Positions 49,872 through 59,972 of a stretch of DNA of 61,440 nt are shown in pieces; the stretch's first letter is position 1, and each line of letters begins with the position of its first letter. Source of the DNA: Ophiostoma sp. CBS 140.51 (taxonomy: Eukaryota > Ascomycota > Sordariomycetes > Ophiostomatales > Ophiostomataceae); the NCBI GenBank assembly GCA_029298735.1, contig JANSLP010000187.1, forward strand, positions 1 through 61,440, given 5' to 3'. The position numbers and the translations under genes are program-made. The notes beneath the pieces are model-generated. The model had not been told where the DNA came from. It searched no databases and worked only from the letters and a program-made list of their open reading frames with translations.

Positions 49872-50811
49872 CTAGCTCTTGTTGCCCAAGTACGCCTCCC
49901 GCTCCAGCACCGACGGCTCAAACTTGACGAGGAATACCGTTTTGCCAGGCCACATCTCGCCCTCTTCGGCTTTTCCGACGGTGTGCGCCGTCACACGCGC
50001 AGGGAACCCGGCACCGTCACAGACGCCCTCGACGATGCCCGCAACGTAGGCTGCGCAGTTGAGCTGGCTCATTTCGCGGGGCACGCTAATGTACTGGTTG
50101 ACCAGCGGTTCGTTGTCGATAATCATGTACTCTTCCGGTGTTTGCGGATTGGAGCTCTTTTCGAGACCGTTGGCTTGACGCCCAAACAGGTGTTGCCAGA
50201 CGTTGATCTTGACAAAGTGGAGGAGGGCGATGATGGTGAGCGGGCGGGTTTGGGAGCGGGGCGGTTCGCGGTAGAGCAAGAGGTCGAGGAGCTTCATGCC
50301 AATGGGGTGGCCTTGGACGTTGAGTCTACCAAGAGTCAGCGAAGCGTTCCGAGCGGCTTCGAGCGAAGCGAAGAAGACGTGAGGGGCGCGAGGTGACGGA
50401 TTCGAAACGAGAAATGAGCGAAGAGAGGACAGAGAAAAGCGAGCGCAGCGAGGACACAAAAGAGAGAGCGAGCGCAGCTAGGACATAAGAACGAGGACAG
50501 AAGAAAACTTACCGTTTCTCAAGATCCTGGATACCGGTGACACGGCGCTGGGCATAGCCGACCATTTCGGAGAACAAATAGGCAAACGCGGACTGGCTGA
50601 GCTCGGCGGTGCGGGTGCGGTTGAGCGGGCGGTGGTAAATGGTCTTGCCGCTCGTCGGGTAGCGGAGGCCGCTCTGTGGTGCCTGCTGTTGTTGTGAAGG
50701 TGGCTGCTGTGATGATTGGTGTGCTTGGGGTTGTGCCTGATGGTGAGGGTCTCGTATGGGCGCGGGCCCTTTGGCGACGCCGCCCATGCCGGACGACGCG
50801 AGGGTGGCCAT
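49872..50811 (-). CDS. TRS31: TRAPP complex subunit Trs31/TRAPPC5, 250 aa, two exons
   Basis: Bet3-family core subunit of the TRAPP tethering complexes, which activate Ypt1/Rab1 at the Golgi. Exons on the minus strand are 50513-50811 and 49872-50325. The intron (187 nt, GTAAGT...GGTAG) joins Arg across a split codon to restore LEKRLNVQGHPIGMKLLDLL. After a Gln/Pro-rich fungal N terminus comes the family fold: AELSQSAFAYLFSEMVGYAQ, RPLTIIALLHFVKINVWQHL, FGRQANGLEKS, then YMIIDNEPLVNQYISVP, SQLNCAAYVAGIVEGV, GFPARVTAH and TVFLVKFEPSVLERE. The start is the ATG at 50811. The intron contains a repeated 18-bp element and shares its first 20 nt with the APC13 intron. Confidence 0.93.
50438..50484 (-). 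repeat. Two copies of an 18-bp element in the TRS31 intron
   Basis: On the minus strand GTCCTNGCTGCGCTCGCT occurs at 50467-50484 and again at 50438-50455, identical in 17 of 18 positions. A diverged third copy (GTCCTCTCTTCGCTC) follows. The APC13 intron carries the related GTCCTCGCTTCGATCGCT. Confidence 0.85.
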
Positions 50812-51357
50812 GGTAGAGGTGGAGGGAGTATCGACGGAGGAGATGGAGACGGAAGGTAAGCGCAGTCGAAGGAGGTGGCCGCGGTGTCGGCGGATGGAGG
50901 TGTCGCGTCGTTGAGATGAGGTCGGCCTGTCCAATTCGATTTGCTGGAGAGTTGAGAGCTGGAGGTTGCGAACAGCAAGAGCAGCACGGGGCAAAGTGGG
51001 GCAACACCTTTCGCTGGCGGCCGACCGCCCACTGAGCGATAGCGCCAACAGCTAACAGCTCAGCCTTGCGTAACGAGCCAACAAATAACACTTTGTGCAC
51101 AGAAAGTAGTAAATGTGAATTGAAATTGGTATTGTTTTCATTCAAGATTGTTAAAATCAAGATTATGATGTAGTATTAAAGTGCGACAATGCAAAATGAC
51201 AGTAAAGACAGACGCTCAATCTATCCATCTAGTGGTATATGGCTCCAAATAGCAAACACAGCATATACAATGCTTTAGAGCTTTTCTCTTCTCCCGTTCT
51301 CTCTATTTCATCCTTCCTCTTCCTGCCTTCTCTCATTCAGCTGTCGTAGTAGACTTC
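50812..51357. other. TRS31 promoter and PDR16-like 3' flank
   Basis: A short spacer between two minus-strand genes. GC-rich near the TRS31 start and AT-rich towards the lipid-transfer gene stop. No gene seen. Confidence 0.5.
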
Positions 51358-52530
51358 TTATGCCGCCGTAGCAGTCTGTGTCTCCGTAGCAGCAGCCGGG
51401 GTCTCGTCAGTCACCTTCAGGTCGGCCACCTTGAGGTCCTCGACAGAGGTGTTGGCCGTCGTCTCGCCCGTTTCGACGGCAGCAGGAGCTGCAGGAGTAG
51501 TAGTCTCAGCAGGAGCGGCAGCCACCGGCGCCGCCGCCACCAACCCTTCCGCCGGCTTCACACCCTGCGCCAGCTTGCCCGCCAAAAAGTCCTCCAGCTC
51601 GCCAATTTGCTTGCCGCCCGCCTTCCACCGCGCCAGCCGCTCGGCCCGCCGCTCCGCCGCCAGCTTGGTCAGGGCCGGCCAGTACACATCGTGGTCATAG
51701 TCAAACTCGAGCTTCCCAAGAAACTCGGTCCACAGCTGTTCAGCGGGGACATACTGGTTCATGTCCTCGTTGAACTTGAGCTTTTCGCGGGTCAGGGGGT
51801 CGATGAACGGAGTAATCAGCTTGAAAAAGCCCCAGACGACCCAGGGGACGTTAATGATGAGGGCGCGACCCAACCGCTCCGGGTAGTGCGTCTGCAGAAT
51901 GTGCAGCACCTCGCGGCCCGTGCTGATGCCGGGCGCCGTGTTGGTGCGGCTCTTGCTGGTCTTGAAGTTGATCAGCAAGGCCAGCGTCTCTTGCCCCGCG
52001 GGCATGATGTCAATGACGCGCTCGACCATGTACACGAGATGCTGGACCTGGCGGGGCGAGGGGTCGGTGTTTTGGCGGCCCGGGTTCAGGTAATGGCAGA
52101 CACGACCTTGCTTGTCGTAGCCCAGCAGCACCTGTTTTCCGGTTTCGTTTTCGGGCGAGATATGGTGGGCCGTCAGCGCGTCGACACCATACTCGCGGCG
52201 CCACGACAAAGTTTCCATGAGACGCTTAGCGGCGTCCTTTTCGTGCCACTTGGTGGCCCGCAGGTAGCGCAACAAACACTCGCGCGTCAGCCAGAACCGG
52301 TCGTCGTCGGTCAGGGGACCCGACTTGTCTTCTTTGGAGTCTTTGGAAGCGGCGACCGTCGTCCAGCTCTGGACCTGCTCGAGCAGCCACTCGTATTTTG
52401 TGGCCTGGTCGGCCGTCAGCTCGGCGCGTGGCGGCGGCACGCTGTCGGCGGTCGGCTGGGGGATCGGCAGCTTGAGGATGCCGGCGCCGGCAGAGCCATC
52501 CTTTTCCGATTGTGTCTCTAGGGAGCCCAT
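51358..52530 (-). CDS. PDR16: Sec14-family phosphatidylinositol transfer protein, Pdr16-like, 390 aa
   Basis: Lipid transfer protein with a CRAL-TRIO N helix region (WLTRECLLRYLRATKW, KRLMETLSWRREYGVD) and a CRAL-TRIO lipid-binding domain. The latter includes LGYDKQGRVCHYLNPGRQNT, TLALLINFKTS, VLHILQTHYPERLGRALIIN and the very conserved VPWVVWGFFKLITPFIDPLT followed by REKLKFNED, as in yeast Pdr16/Pdr17. Those proteins act at the ER, lipid droplets and cell periphery and affect sterol and azole tolerance. The Ala/Pro/Thr-rich tail is a likely disordered extension. The ATG at 52530 is the first in frame. Single exon. Shares a 2.1 kb divergent spacer with DRE2; a CACGTG lies at 52921. Confidence 0.9.
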   Translation of the reverse strand: MGSLETQSEKDGSAGAGILKLPIPQPTADSVPPPRAELTADQATKYEWLLEQVQSWTTVAASKDSKEDKSGPLTDDDRFWLTRECLLRYLRATKWHEKDAAKRLMETLSWRREYGVDALTAHHISPENETGKQVLLGYDKQGRVCHYLNPGRQNTDPSPRQVQHLVYMVERVIDIMPAGQETLALLINFKTSKSRTNTAPGISTGREVLHILQTHYPERLGRALIINVPWVVWGFFKLITPFIDPLTREKLKFNEDMNQYVPAEQLWTEFLGKLEFDYDHDVYWPALTKLAAERRAERLARWKAGGKQIGELEDFLAGKLAQGVKPAEGLVAAAPVAAAPAETTTPAAPAAVETGETTANTSVEDLKVADLKVTDETPAAATETQTATAA

Positions 52531-54639
52531 TGTGTATGTGAGGTGTGGTTGTGCGTAGGTGTGGAGGAGAGTTGAGGTTTAGATCGAGTTTGTTGGGGAA
52601 GACGAGAAAAGGAGGTTGAGAAAAGACAAGCAGATGAGTCGAGACGAGATGGCGACGACAATGCCTTCAAAACAGATAGGAGAAACTGGACAGATTGGAG
52701 TACGTCGTCGGATCAACTCAGGATCGAAACGGATCAAAACAGTCGCAAAGGGGAATGGTGGACCTCTCACCGTTGTCTGGCTGGTTATCGACGGCGTTAT
52801 TGGAATATAAATCAATTTCGATAAGATTTACCCAAGTCCCTGGACTAGGCCCAAAAAAGGGGGGAGTTCCCCAACGGCCAGGTCTCTAAATGCGCTGGAC
52901 AAGATCACCTTGAATTTGTGCACGTGACCACACTTTTCGGAGAGTCTGCTCTGTTGACAGTCGACATCACATCCTCCTAGAGCCATTGTGATTTGTATGT
53001 TCATATTTCAGATACTTAGTTAGGCAATTCAATTTAATGCTTATTTATTGTTTCTGAAAAACTCCAGACTCTCGTTTCATGGCGACCTTAAAGAGACATC
53101 TCGGCAAGACAAGGACATCACAGTCGTGGGGATAGTTTTCTGTTCTGCCTCTCCCATACATGTGTGATTCAATGGTTGCCTAGATAGATACTTCTCATGA
53201 TTGTGAACAATAACAAGTTCGTTTTTTTGTTCCTGGCCAGCATTTTGAATTTCTCTGACGGATATCGTAGGGGCCGAATTTCCGCAGCATGCATTTTCAA
53301 CAATTGGATAAGAGGAGTACCATAGGGCCGGAAAACGGAGAGTTCAGACGTAAGGGTCCAAAAATGCCAATGCTGCTTGGACTGAAATAGCGGAGCCGGA
53401 CGGAGTGCGTGTAAGTCAAAGAGCCAGAGAACAAGACAGAGCCAGAGGGGTAAAATAATATCGGACTTCAAAAGGAGCCGCTGAGGCAATTGTGCGCCAG
53501 TGACGTTCAGAATTGCTGTCCTTGCTGTTCTTGCAGGCTCTGAAAAGGGAAGGAAGCAGTCGACAACAGTTAAACTTGCTCATTGGCCCACTTATCACAG
53601 TTGTCGGTGAATGTAAAGTCAATTCAAATGCCATTGTCTGTTCACGATAACATTTACATTTCGTGTTTTCAGAAACTTGCATGTTTACTTCCGGGATTCA
53701 GGGACGACCTCCACCACCTGTCAGTCGTCCGAAAGGCTGAAAGACGGACGCCGATGGTGGAGCCGAACGTGGAGAGAAGCACGAAGTACCTCGTGCGGAA
53801 AAGAGTGTAGAAGAGTACGACCTCCTTCTGCCTGACAAATAAGGCGCCCACAATTACATCATTGCTAGTGACGATTAGCGCTCTTTGGCATGTCTCTGCC
53901 CCTCCAGGGCCCCGAGTTCGGAACACTCTTACCAAGCACTTTTGTCTTTTGTGTGTGAGTACCGCATTCAGTAATTAGGTGCAACAAGAAAAAAAAAGCA
54001 GGTGAAGACTCACAAAACTAGCCTAGAAAAGTGTCCCTCCCCCGCCTAGGAAGGCGAGAAGGAGGGAAGGAATCTCCCACCCAGGACCACACAGTCGGTC
54101 GCCCCTCCTTTGTTAGTGTCCAGCAATTCCAGCCAGTACGAAGCGCTGTCTTTTGTCTTACGGCGGCGTTTGGTCTCTCTGATTTTTTATCTTTTTTGCC
54201 TTTCCCTTTTCTTTAGGTTTCCCATCCTCTTACAACCTGCTCACAAATCAGTCTCCCACCAGAGGCCGACTTTTTCTCTTCCCCCGTTTTCCCTCTAACC
54301 TCGAATACCCCCACGGCACCCTTCCCTATCCCATTTTGTCACATTTGGTTTCCGTCTGACACACGATTATTCGACTTATGTCTACTGGAGAGTTTTTTCT
54401 CAGGCCCCAATCTGAAGTTCCCACAGGCAGAACCACAGACATCACTCCCGCGGAGTTCCTTCCTATCATACAATTCCTTTATCACTGCGTGCTCGCCTTC
54501 CGTCTTCGTCACTCTTTTCGCCGCCGACCAACACTCTTTCTTTTTTTTTCTTCGTCGTCTCTTCGTCGTCGACACCTCACACGACACTCTCCACTCTCCT
54601 CTCCCTCCCCCCTCGACAACCCCCACACCACCGCCGACC
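52531..54639. other. Divergent PDR16/DRE2 spacer
   Basis: Contains a CACGTG box (52921-52926) on the PDR16 side and a CT-rich leader (54480-54639) for DRE2. A short coding-like stretch with a stop (about 53703-53810, plus strand, RKAERRTPMVEPNVERSTKY) has G/C-biased third positions but no gene context. No complete gene seen. Confidence 0.45.
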
Positions 54640-55718
54640 ATGCCTGCCTTCCCTTTCGTCTCCATCGACGCCGACGATGACTCGGTCGATTTTGGCCGCT
54701 TCAAGTCGGTCGCTGTCAAGAGCAACGGAGTAAATGGCACACCGAAGCCTACCACACGCACGCTGATCCTGGCCCCCCCTGCCATTGCCGCCCACGAGGA
54801 AAAGCTGCACGCCCTCTTCGCCTCCGACTCGCCCTACGACCGCGCCGCCTGCGACCTGCAGATGCTCGACCGTATCGCTGCGGGTTTCGTCCCGTTGACC
54901 GCTAACACCTACGATACCGTCCTAGTCCTGACCGACGCCGACGGCTCTCAGCGCGCCGAGGCTTTGTCCTTGCTGAGCAACCGGCCCGTGTTTGCTGCCC
55001 TCGTCCCCGCCATGAAGAACAATGCCCGCCTGACGTTCCAGGATGGTGCGCCCCTACAGGGTGCAGGCGCACGCGAGGCCATCCTGGCCGGTCTGGTCGA
55101 GAAGGATGGCGTTTTTGAAAAGGTGGAGGAGGAGGAAGTTGTCGTGCCTCTACGGTTGAAGAAGAAGGCGCCGAAGGCGGTCGAGGTTGCAGCACCCGCT
55201 GCCGCCCCCGCGGTGAACGCCCAAGGCAAGCGCCCTGCCATCGTCCTCGACCTTGGCGAGTACAGCGACGGCGAAGAGCTCGTCGATGAGGATTCTCTTC
55301 TGACCGCCGAAGAGCGTTCCCGGCCTCCTCAGCAGCGTACGTACACTCCATGTGCCCACATATACACCCCGCTCTACTCAATTTGAATACTAACACATGT
55401 CGTTTAGCCCCCGCCTGCAACATTGACGGCCAGAAGCGCCGCAAGCCGTGCAAGGACTGCACCTGCGGCCTCGCCGAGCGTCTCGAGGACGAAGACAAGG
55501 ACCGCCGCACTCAGGCCGATTCCGACTTGAAGAACGTTTTTAAACTGAACAGCAACGACCTCAATGAACTCGACTTTACCGTCCAGGGCAAGACGGGCTC
55601 GTGCAACAGCTGCTCGCTCGGTGACGCCTTCCGCTGCTCAACCTGCCCGTACATTGGCCTGCCGGCCTTCAAGCCGGGCGAGGAGGTCAAGATTCTGAGC
55701 GGGCTGGTGCAGCTGTAG
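54640..55718 (+). CDS. DRE2: Dre2/CIAPIN1 cytosolic Fe-S cluster assembly protein, 335 aa, two exons
   Basis: Electron-transfer partner of the Tah18 diflavin reductase in cytosolic iron-sulfur protein assembly; essential in fungi. Exons are 54640-55336 and 55408-55718, with a 71-nt intron (GTACGT, TACTAAC, TTTAG). The N-terminal part is the methyltransferase-like domain, and an acidic linker (LDLGEYSDGEELVDEDSLL) follows. The C-terminal CIAPIN1 region carries the [2Fe-2S] cysteines C236-X10-C247-X2-C250-X-C252 and the second cluster C298-X2-C301-X7-C309-X2-C312, matching the fungal pattern with all cysteines intact. The end FKPGEEVKIL is typical. The start lies in a good ACCATG context. The intron splits the protein just before the first cluster. 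Confidence 0.95.
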
Positions 55719-56490
55719 AGGGCGGCGAGGGCGCGGATACCAAAAACACTTTTACGGCAGACACACTTACGGACATGACACACGAGATACACCACATCGA
55801 CATTGAAATCGATATCAAACATTGGGTTATTTGGCTAGGAACAGAGCCAGGCGGACCAGGACTAGGCGCAGGTTGTTTTCTTTTTTTCATTTTCTTTCTG
55901 TATTTCGACGTTTTCTAGGATTTGTTTTCTTTTTGCGTTGTTTCTTCTTGACTACCACGGCATTTTAGCATTTTCACGGGCGGAGGTGGACTGTTTTACA
56001 CACACATATATGCATGCAAGAGCCTTGCGCAGCGCACGCTAAAGGCAAGGACTGCCTCAAGGCGGACACCCAATTTTTTGGATTTAATTGCAAATAAATA
56101 AATGATTTAAGAAGTAACTCGATCTTGATTGCTTCCTCCTCGTGTTCCAAATCTCCCGATTTGGATTGTGTAAGGAAAAGCCGCCCCGCCAATCCCAACG
56201 CTACACCAAAACCAACCCAAACCACCGAACAGGGGGCTAGAGAGGGGTGCGCCTGCCACCAATTAACGACTTTTTGCACTTTACGCGTCGAGACGCGTCT
56301 TTCGCGGCAACCACGACCCAGCGCTCTCAACCACAACGTTCTTACCAAATTAATATACACTCTACACTGTTTAATAACGACGAATTCGACGATAACTCAC
56401 GATTGACGACGCCAACTTATCGACACCACCAACTCAATTGACACGACGACACTGACTCTCACACATCCACTTACTTTACGACACTCTGCC
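55719..56490. other. DRE2 3' flank and POL12 promoter
   Basis: A tandem spacer. It contains a GC-rich partially self-complementary stretch around 56020-56050 (CCTTGC ... GCAAGG arms enclosing GCGCAGCGC) and, at the right, a CA/AC-rich leader with ACGACG repeats before the POL12 ATG. No gene seen. Confidence 0.5.
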
Positions 56491-58569
56491 ATGGCTGACA
56501 CTGTCGCCCGGCTCAACGAGCGCTTCGGCGCCGGCGACGGCCAGCCGCTCGAACCCGACATTGTCGTCCAGCTTCAGTCGATTATGAACATGCACGGTCT
56601 TCCCGTCCAAGAGCTGTTTTACAAGTGGGAGGCCTACTGCATCAAGATGGACCTGCCTCTCGACCAGGCTGCCCTCACAATGGACCGGCTGCGCGCCTTT
56701 AAGCAGAACCTGCAGGATGCGTTGGAGCGACGCAACCAGGAGCAGCAGAGCTTGCCCCAAGTATCGTCGCACGCCAAGAAGATTAAAACTGAGAGGCTGG
56801 GAGGAGGAGCGTCGGCCACACCCCGGCGGTCAAACAAGGGCGGCGATGTCTATGGGCTGTTAGACGGCATTGTTGCGCCAAGCACGCCGGGCAGTGGTGG
56901 TTCTGTGACAAACCCAAGAACAGGATCAACCGGCAAGAAGTTTACGTCCGGGACACCCAATGCAAAGACGCCTTCCAAACTTGAGGACCAGCTCAACGCG
57001 TTGAGTGGTGGCAACCTCACACCCGCCTCGCCGTTTGCCGACCGTCCGAACGCCGGCGAGGTCGTCGAGGTGCTCAACGACCACCTGCCCGCCGCCACAC
57101 CACCCATTGTCCCCTACGCCCAGTCGCGTATCAAGCTGACGGCCGCATCGGATCAGAAGAAGCTGGCGTACAAACCCCTAGCCATGAAACTGAGTGAAGC
57201 ATCCGAGATCTTGGACGATCGCATCGACGAGTTCACGACGCTCGTCATGGACCACCACAAGATTGACTACGAGGCTTTTGGGAGTGCGGCGAGCCAGAGC
57301 ACGTCGGAAATCGTAGCCGTGGGGCGGATCGCGTCGGACGCGGCCGAGGGCAAACTGAACGCGGCGTCGGTCGTGCTCGAGACATCGCGGCGCATGGGCG
57401 GTGGACTGCGCGTCCCTCTCGACTTGAGCCGTTATCGGAGCGGGAACGGCGGCTTCCAGTTCTTTCCGGGCCAGATTGTGGCGCTGCGGGGAACCAACTC
57501 GTCCGGGTCGGCGTTCTCGGTGACACAGATCCTGGACATTCCACTGCTGCCCAATGCGGCGTCAACACATGCGACCCTAGCAACCCACCGAGAGCGCATG
57601 CGGGGCGGCGACAGTGCGGACGACATGGACGTGGACGGAGGTGACGGCACGACAAAGGGGCCCGCGCCGCTGAACATCATGTTCGCTTCGGGACCCTACA
57701 CGGCCGATGACAACCTCGACTTTGAGCCGCTGCACACGTTGGTGAGCAAGGCCAGCGACACGTCTGTCGATGCTGTCGTGCTGGCCGGTCCCTTTATCGA
57801 TGCCGACCACCCGCTGATCGCGACGGGCGACTTTGAGTTGCCGGAAGATGCAGTGGTGGACCCAGACCAGGCCACTCTGACGACCGTCTTCCGCTACTTG
57901 ATTTCGCCCGCCCTGCAGAGACTCGCCGCCGCCAACCCGTCCGTCACTATCCTGCTGGTCCCGTCGGTGCGCGACGTCATTGACAAGCATGTCTCCTGGC
58001 CGCAGGACGCCTTCCCCCGTCGTGAACTCGGCCTCCCCAAGGCCGCCCGCATTGTCGGCAACCCCATGACGCTGTCGATGAACGAAATGGTGTTGGGCGT
58101 GTCGTCGCAGGATGTGCTGTACGAACTGCGGCACGAAGAGGTCACTGGCGGCCGCGTGGCCGAGTCCAACGCCGTCGCCCGTGCTTGCCGGTATTTGCTC
58201 GAACAGCGCCACTATTTCCCCCTGTTCCCGCCCATGGACCGCCGCAAACTGCTCAAAACGGGCGTCGACGACGGTAAAGGTTTGGCCACGGGGCCCATGC
58301 TGGACACGAGCTACCTCAAGCTGGGGGAGATGGTCAATGTGCGGCCGGACGTACTGATTGTGCCCAGCACACTGCCGCCGTTTGCCAAGGTCGTAGAGAG
58401 TGTGCTGGTGATCAATCCGGGCTACCTGTCGCGGCGGCGGGGTGCAGGTACGTATGCACGGATGACGCTGTATGCAGCAGAAGGTGAGGATGCAGCACCT
58501 AGTGCCGAAACAACAATGGTCGGGCACAAGATCTTTGAGCGGGCACGGGTGGAGATTACAAAGATTTAG
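56491..58569 (+). CDS. POL12: DNA polymerase alpha B subunit (Pol12), 692 aa
   Basis: Regulatory subunit of the DNA polymerase alpha-primase complex that starts leading and Okazaki strands. The N-terminal helical domain (residues 1-75, LNERFG...ELFYKWEAYCIKM) is followed by a Ser/Thr/Pro-rich linker with basic KKIKTER and several Ser/Thr-Pro sites for cyclin-dependent kinase. Next come the OB-fold region (VAVGRIASDAAEGKLN, VPLDLSR, FFPGQIVALRGTN) and an inactive phosphoesterase domain (LNIMFASGPYTADDNLDFEP, DAVVLAGPFIDADHPLI, ILLVPSVRDV). The C terminus PDVLIVPSTLPPFAK and VLVINPGYLSRRRGAGTYAR is strongly diagnostic. Single exon; the ATG at 56491 is in a good context. No anomalies. Confidence 0.95.
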   Translation: MADTVARLNERFGAGDGQPLEPDIVVQLQSIMNMHGLPVQELFYKWEAYCIKMDLPLDQAALTMDRLRAFKQNLQDALERRNQEQQSLPQVSSHAKKIKTERLGGGASATPRRSNKGGDVYGLLDGIVAPSTPGSGGSVTNPRTGSTGKKFTSGTPNAKTPSKLEDQLNALSGGNLTPASPFADRPNAGEVVEVLNDHLPAATPPIVPYAQSRIKLTAASDQKKLAYKPLAMKLSEASEILDDRIDEFTTLVMDHHKIDYEAFGSAASQSTSEIVAVGRIASDAAEGKLNAASVVLETSRRMGGGLRVPLDLSRYRSGNGGFQFFPGQIVALRGTNSSGSAFSVTQILDIPLLPNAASTHATLATHRERMRGGDSADDMDVDGGDGTTKGPAPLNIMFASGPYTADDNLDFEPLHTLVSKASDTSVDAVVLAGPFIDADHPLIATGDFELPEDAVVDPDQATLTTVFRYLISPALQRLAAANPSVTILLVPSVRDVIDKHVSWPQDAFPRRELGLPKAARIVGNPMTLSMNEMVLGVSSQDVLYELRHEEVTGGRVAESNAVARACRYLLEQRHYFPLFPPMDRRKLLKTGVDDGKGLATGPMLDTSYLKLGEMVNVRPDVLIVPSTLPPFAKVVESVLVINPGYLSRRRGAGTYARMTLYAAEGEDAAPSAETTMVGHKIFERARVEITKI

Positions 58570-58825
58570 AGAGAGAAGAAGAGGGGGTGGTAATGGTAAT
58601 GTGGGACAACGTTATGGGAATTGGTTGCTTTGATTTTATATTATGGTCCCCTGTTGGTAAAAATTCATTTCATGCTTTGGAAAGACAAAGTAGTCACATT
58701 CGTAATAAATCAAGTGCAAAAGTAAAAGTAAACGTAATTGTTGCTCGTGTATCGTGAAAATCGTATATACACTGGGTATCCAGATCGAGGCCTTCAAACC
58801 AGGCCGATAGACATGCTATGTACAC

Positions 58826-58851
58826 AGAGAGAGAGAGAGAGAGAGAGAGAA
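58826..58851. repeat. (AG)n microsatellite
   Basis: About 13 AG dinucleotides just beyond the 3' end of the minus-strand gene that stops at 58869. Confidence 0.9.
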
Positions 58852-58868
58852 AATAAACAGAAGTCTAC

Positions 58869-59972
58869 TCAATACCCAGGCAGATCAATACCGTCGTATC
58901 CCTTAAAGTCGTCGCAGTTGAGGTAGTTGTTCTCAATAAAGGGCGTGGCAATCTGCCAGCCAAACACGTTGGCACCAAACGTGTGCACGCCCGTCAGGGG
59001 GGCAAAGTTGGCCGACGTCACTGAGCCCTTGACCGGGTGCGGCAGCAGGTTTGCGTCGTCCCTCCCAAAAAAGTGCGCCGCATCAAAGAGGCGGATCTGG
59101 TTGTCACACGCCGTGCCGTTGGCGAAGCTGGGCTGGTTGGTCATGTTTCTGAAGAGGCCAAGAGGGAAGGCGGGCGGGTTGTTGTAGTAGGTGTGGTAAA
59201 AGGAGAGGCGCATGTTTGTATTGTTCTGGCCGTACGCCTTGAAGTTGGTACTGCCCCCGTAACTTCCTAGCCAGCGGTAGGCATCGCAGGGCGGGTCGAA
59301 ATGATCACTGGGTGAGACCAGTGTGCCGTACGCCCTGGACCCTTCGACGGCGTCCGAGTTGCTGGCAGTAATAATCTGGTGCGGCACCCAGCGGAAGGAT
59401 GTGTGGTTGTCACCCAAGCGGTCGACAAAGGGGAACTCGTATCCCGCGCGCTGGAAATCCGGTATGCCTAGGTTGTAGGCGGCCATTTGAATATCGTGGT
59501 CGAGTCCCGCCTGGACGAGCAATGGGTAGTGGTCTGGAGGGAAGGCTTCTTCAGACACGCCCAGAGCGGCAAAAAATGCCTCGTAGACGTGTGTAAGAAT
59601 GGGCCATTGAGGCGGAATGAGGGAACGAGCCATGTCCAGCGGAATGGGAATAATGGCGAGAGTGACGTTGAGAAGGCCTGTGGCGTTATTCGGGTAGATA
59701 TTGGCAATGGGATTTGCCTGGTCGAGAGGTGTGCATATTGGTATAGTAGAGGAAGAAGAAGTAAAGGATGCGGCCGCCACAAGGGCAACAAGCAATGCCA
59801 AAAAGGCAAGAACGATGCGAAGAGAGCCCATTGAGAAGGGCAATGAGGATGATTTGGTGCCAAAAAGTTTGCTGTGATTTGTGTCGTGATCACGATGTGA
59901 TGTGGATATTGGTACCGTGTCGGACGAAGTAGAGGCAGTGCCCGAGTTGTGGTTGGCGGGCACTGAAGACAT
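58869..59972 (-). CDS. Glycosylated secreted or type II membrane protein of unknown family, 367 aa
   Basis: The ATG at 59972 gives a 48-residue polar N terminus and then one hydrophobic helix (about 51-69, LRIVLAFLALLVALVAAAS), a signal-anchor form. Starting instead at the internal Met48 (MGSLRIVL) gives a classic cleavable signal peptide. The remaining 300 residues carry many N-glycosylation sites (NNAT, NVT, NHTS, NNTN, NMTN, NGTA) and three or four cysteines, so they belong in the secretory lumen or outside the cell. Conserved-looking stretches are AIIPIPLDMARSLIPPQWPI, FRWVPHQIITASN, GTLVSPSDHFDPPCDAYRW and RLSFYHTYYNNPPAFP. I do not recognise the family with confidence; an acetoacetate-decarboxylase-like fold is a weak thought only. 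Confidence 0.7.
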   Translation of the reverse strand: MSSVPANHNSGTASTSSDTVPISTSHRDHDTNHSKLFGTKSSSLPFSMGSLRIVLAFLALLVALVAAASFTSSSSTIPICTPLDQANPIANIYPNNATGLLNVTLAIIPIPLDMARSLIPPQWPILTHVYEAFFAALGVSEEAFPPDHYPLLVQAGLDHDIQMAAYNLGIPDFQRAGYEFPFVDRLGDNHTSFRWVPHQIITASNSDAVEGSRAYGTLVSPSDHFDPPCDAYRWLGSYGGSTNFKAYGQNNTNMRLSFYHTYYNNPPAFPLGLFRNMTNQPSFANGTACDNQIRLFDAAHFFGRDDANLLPHPVKGSVTSANFAPLTGVHTFGANVFGWQIATPFIENNYLNCDDFKGYDGIDLPGY

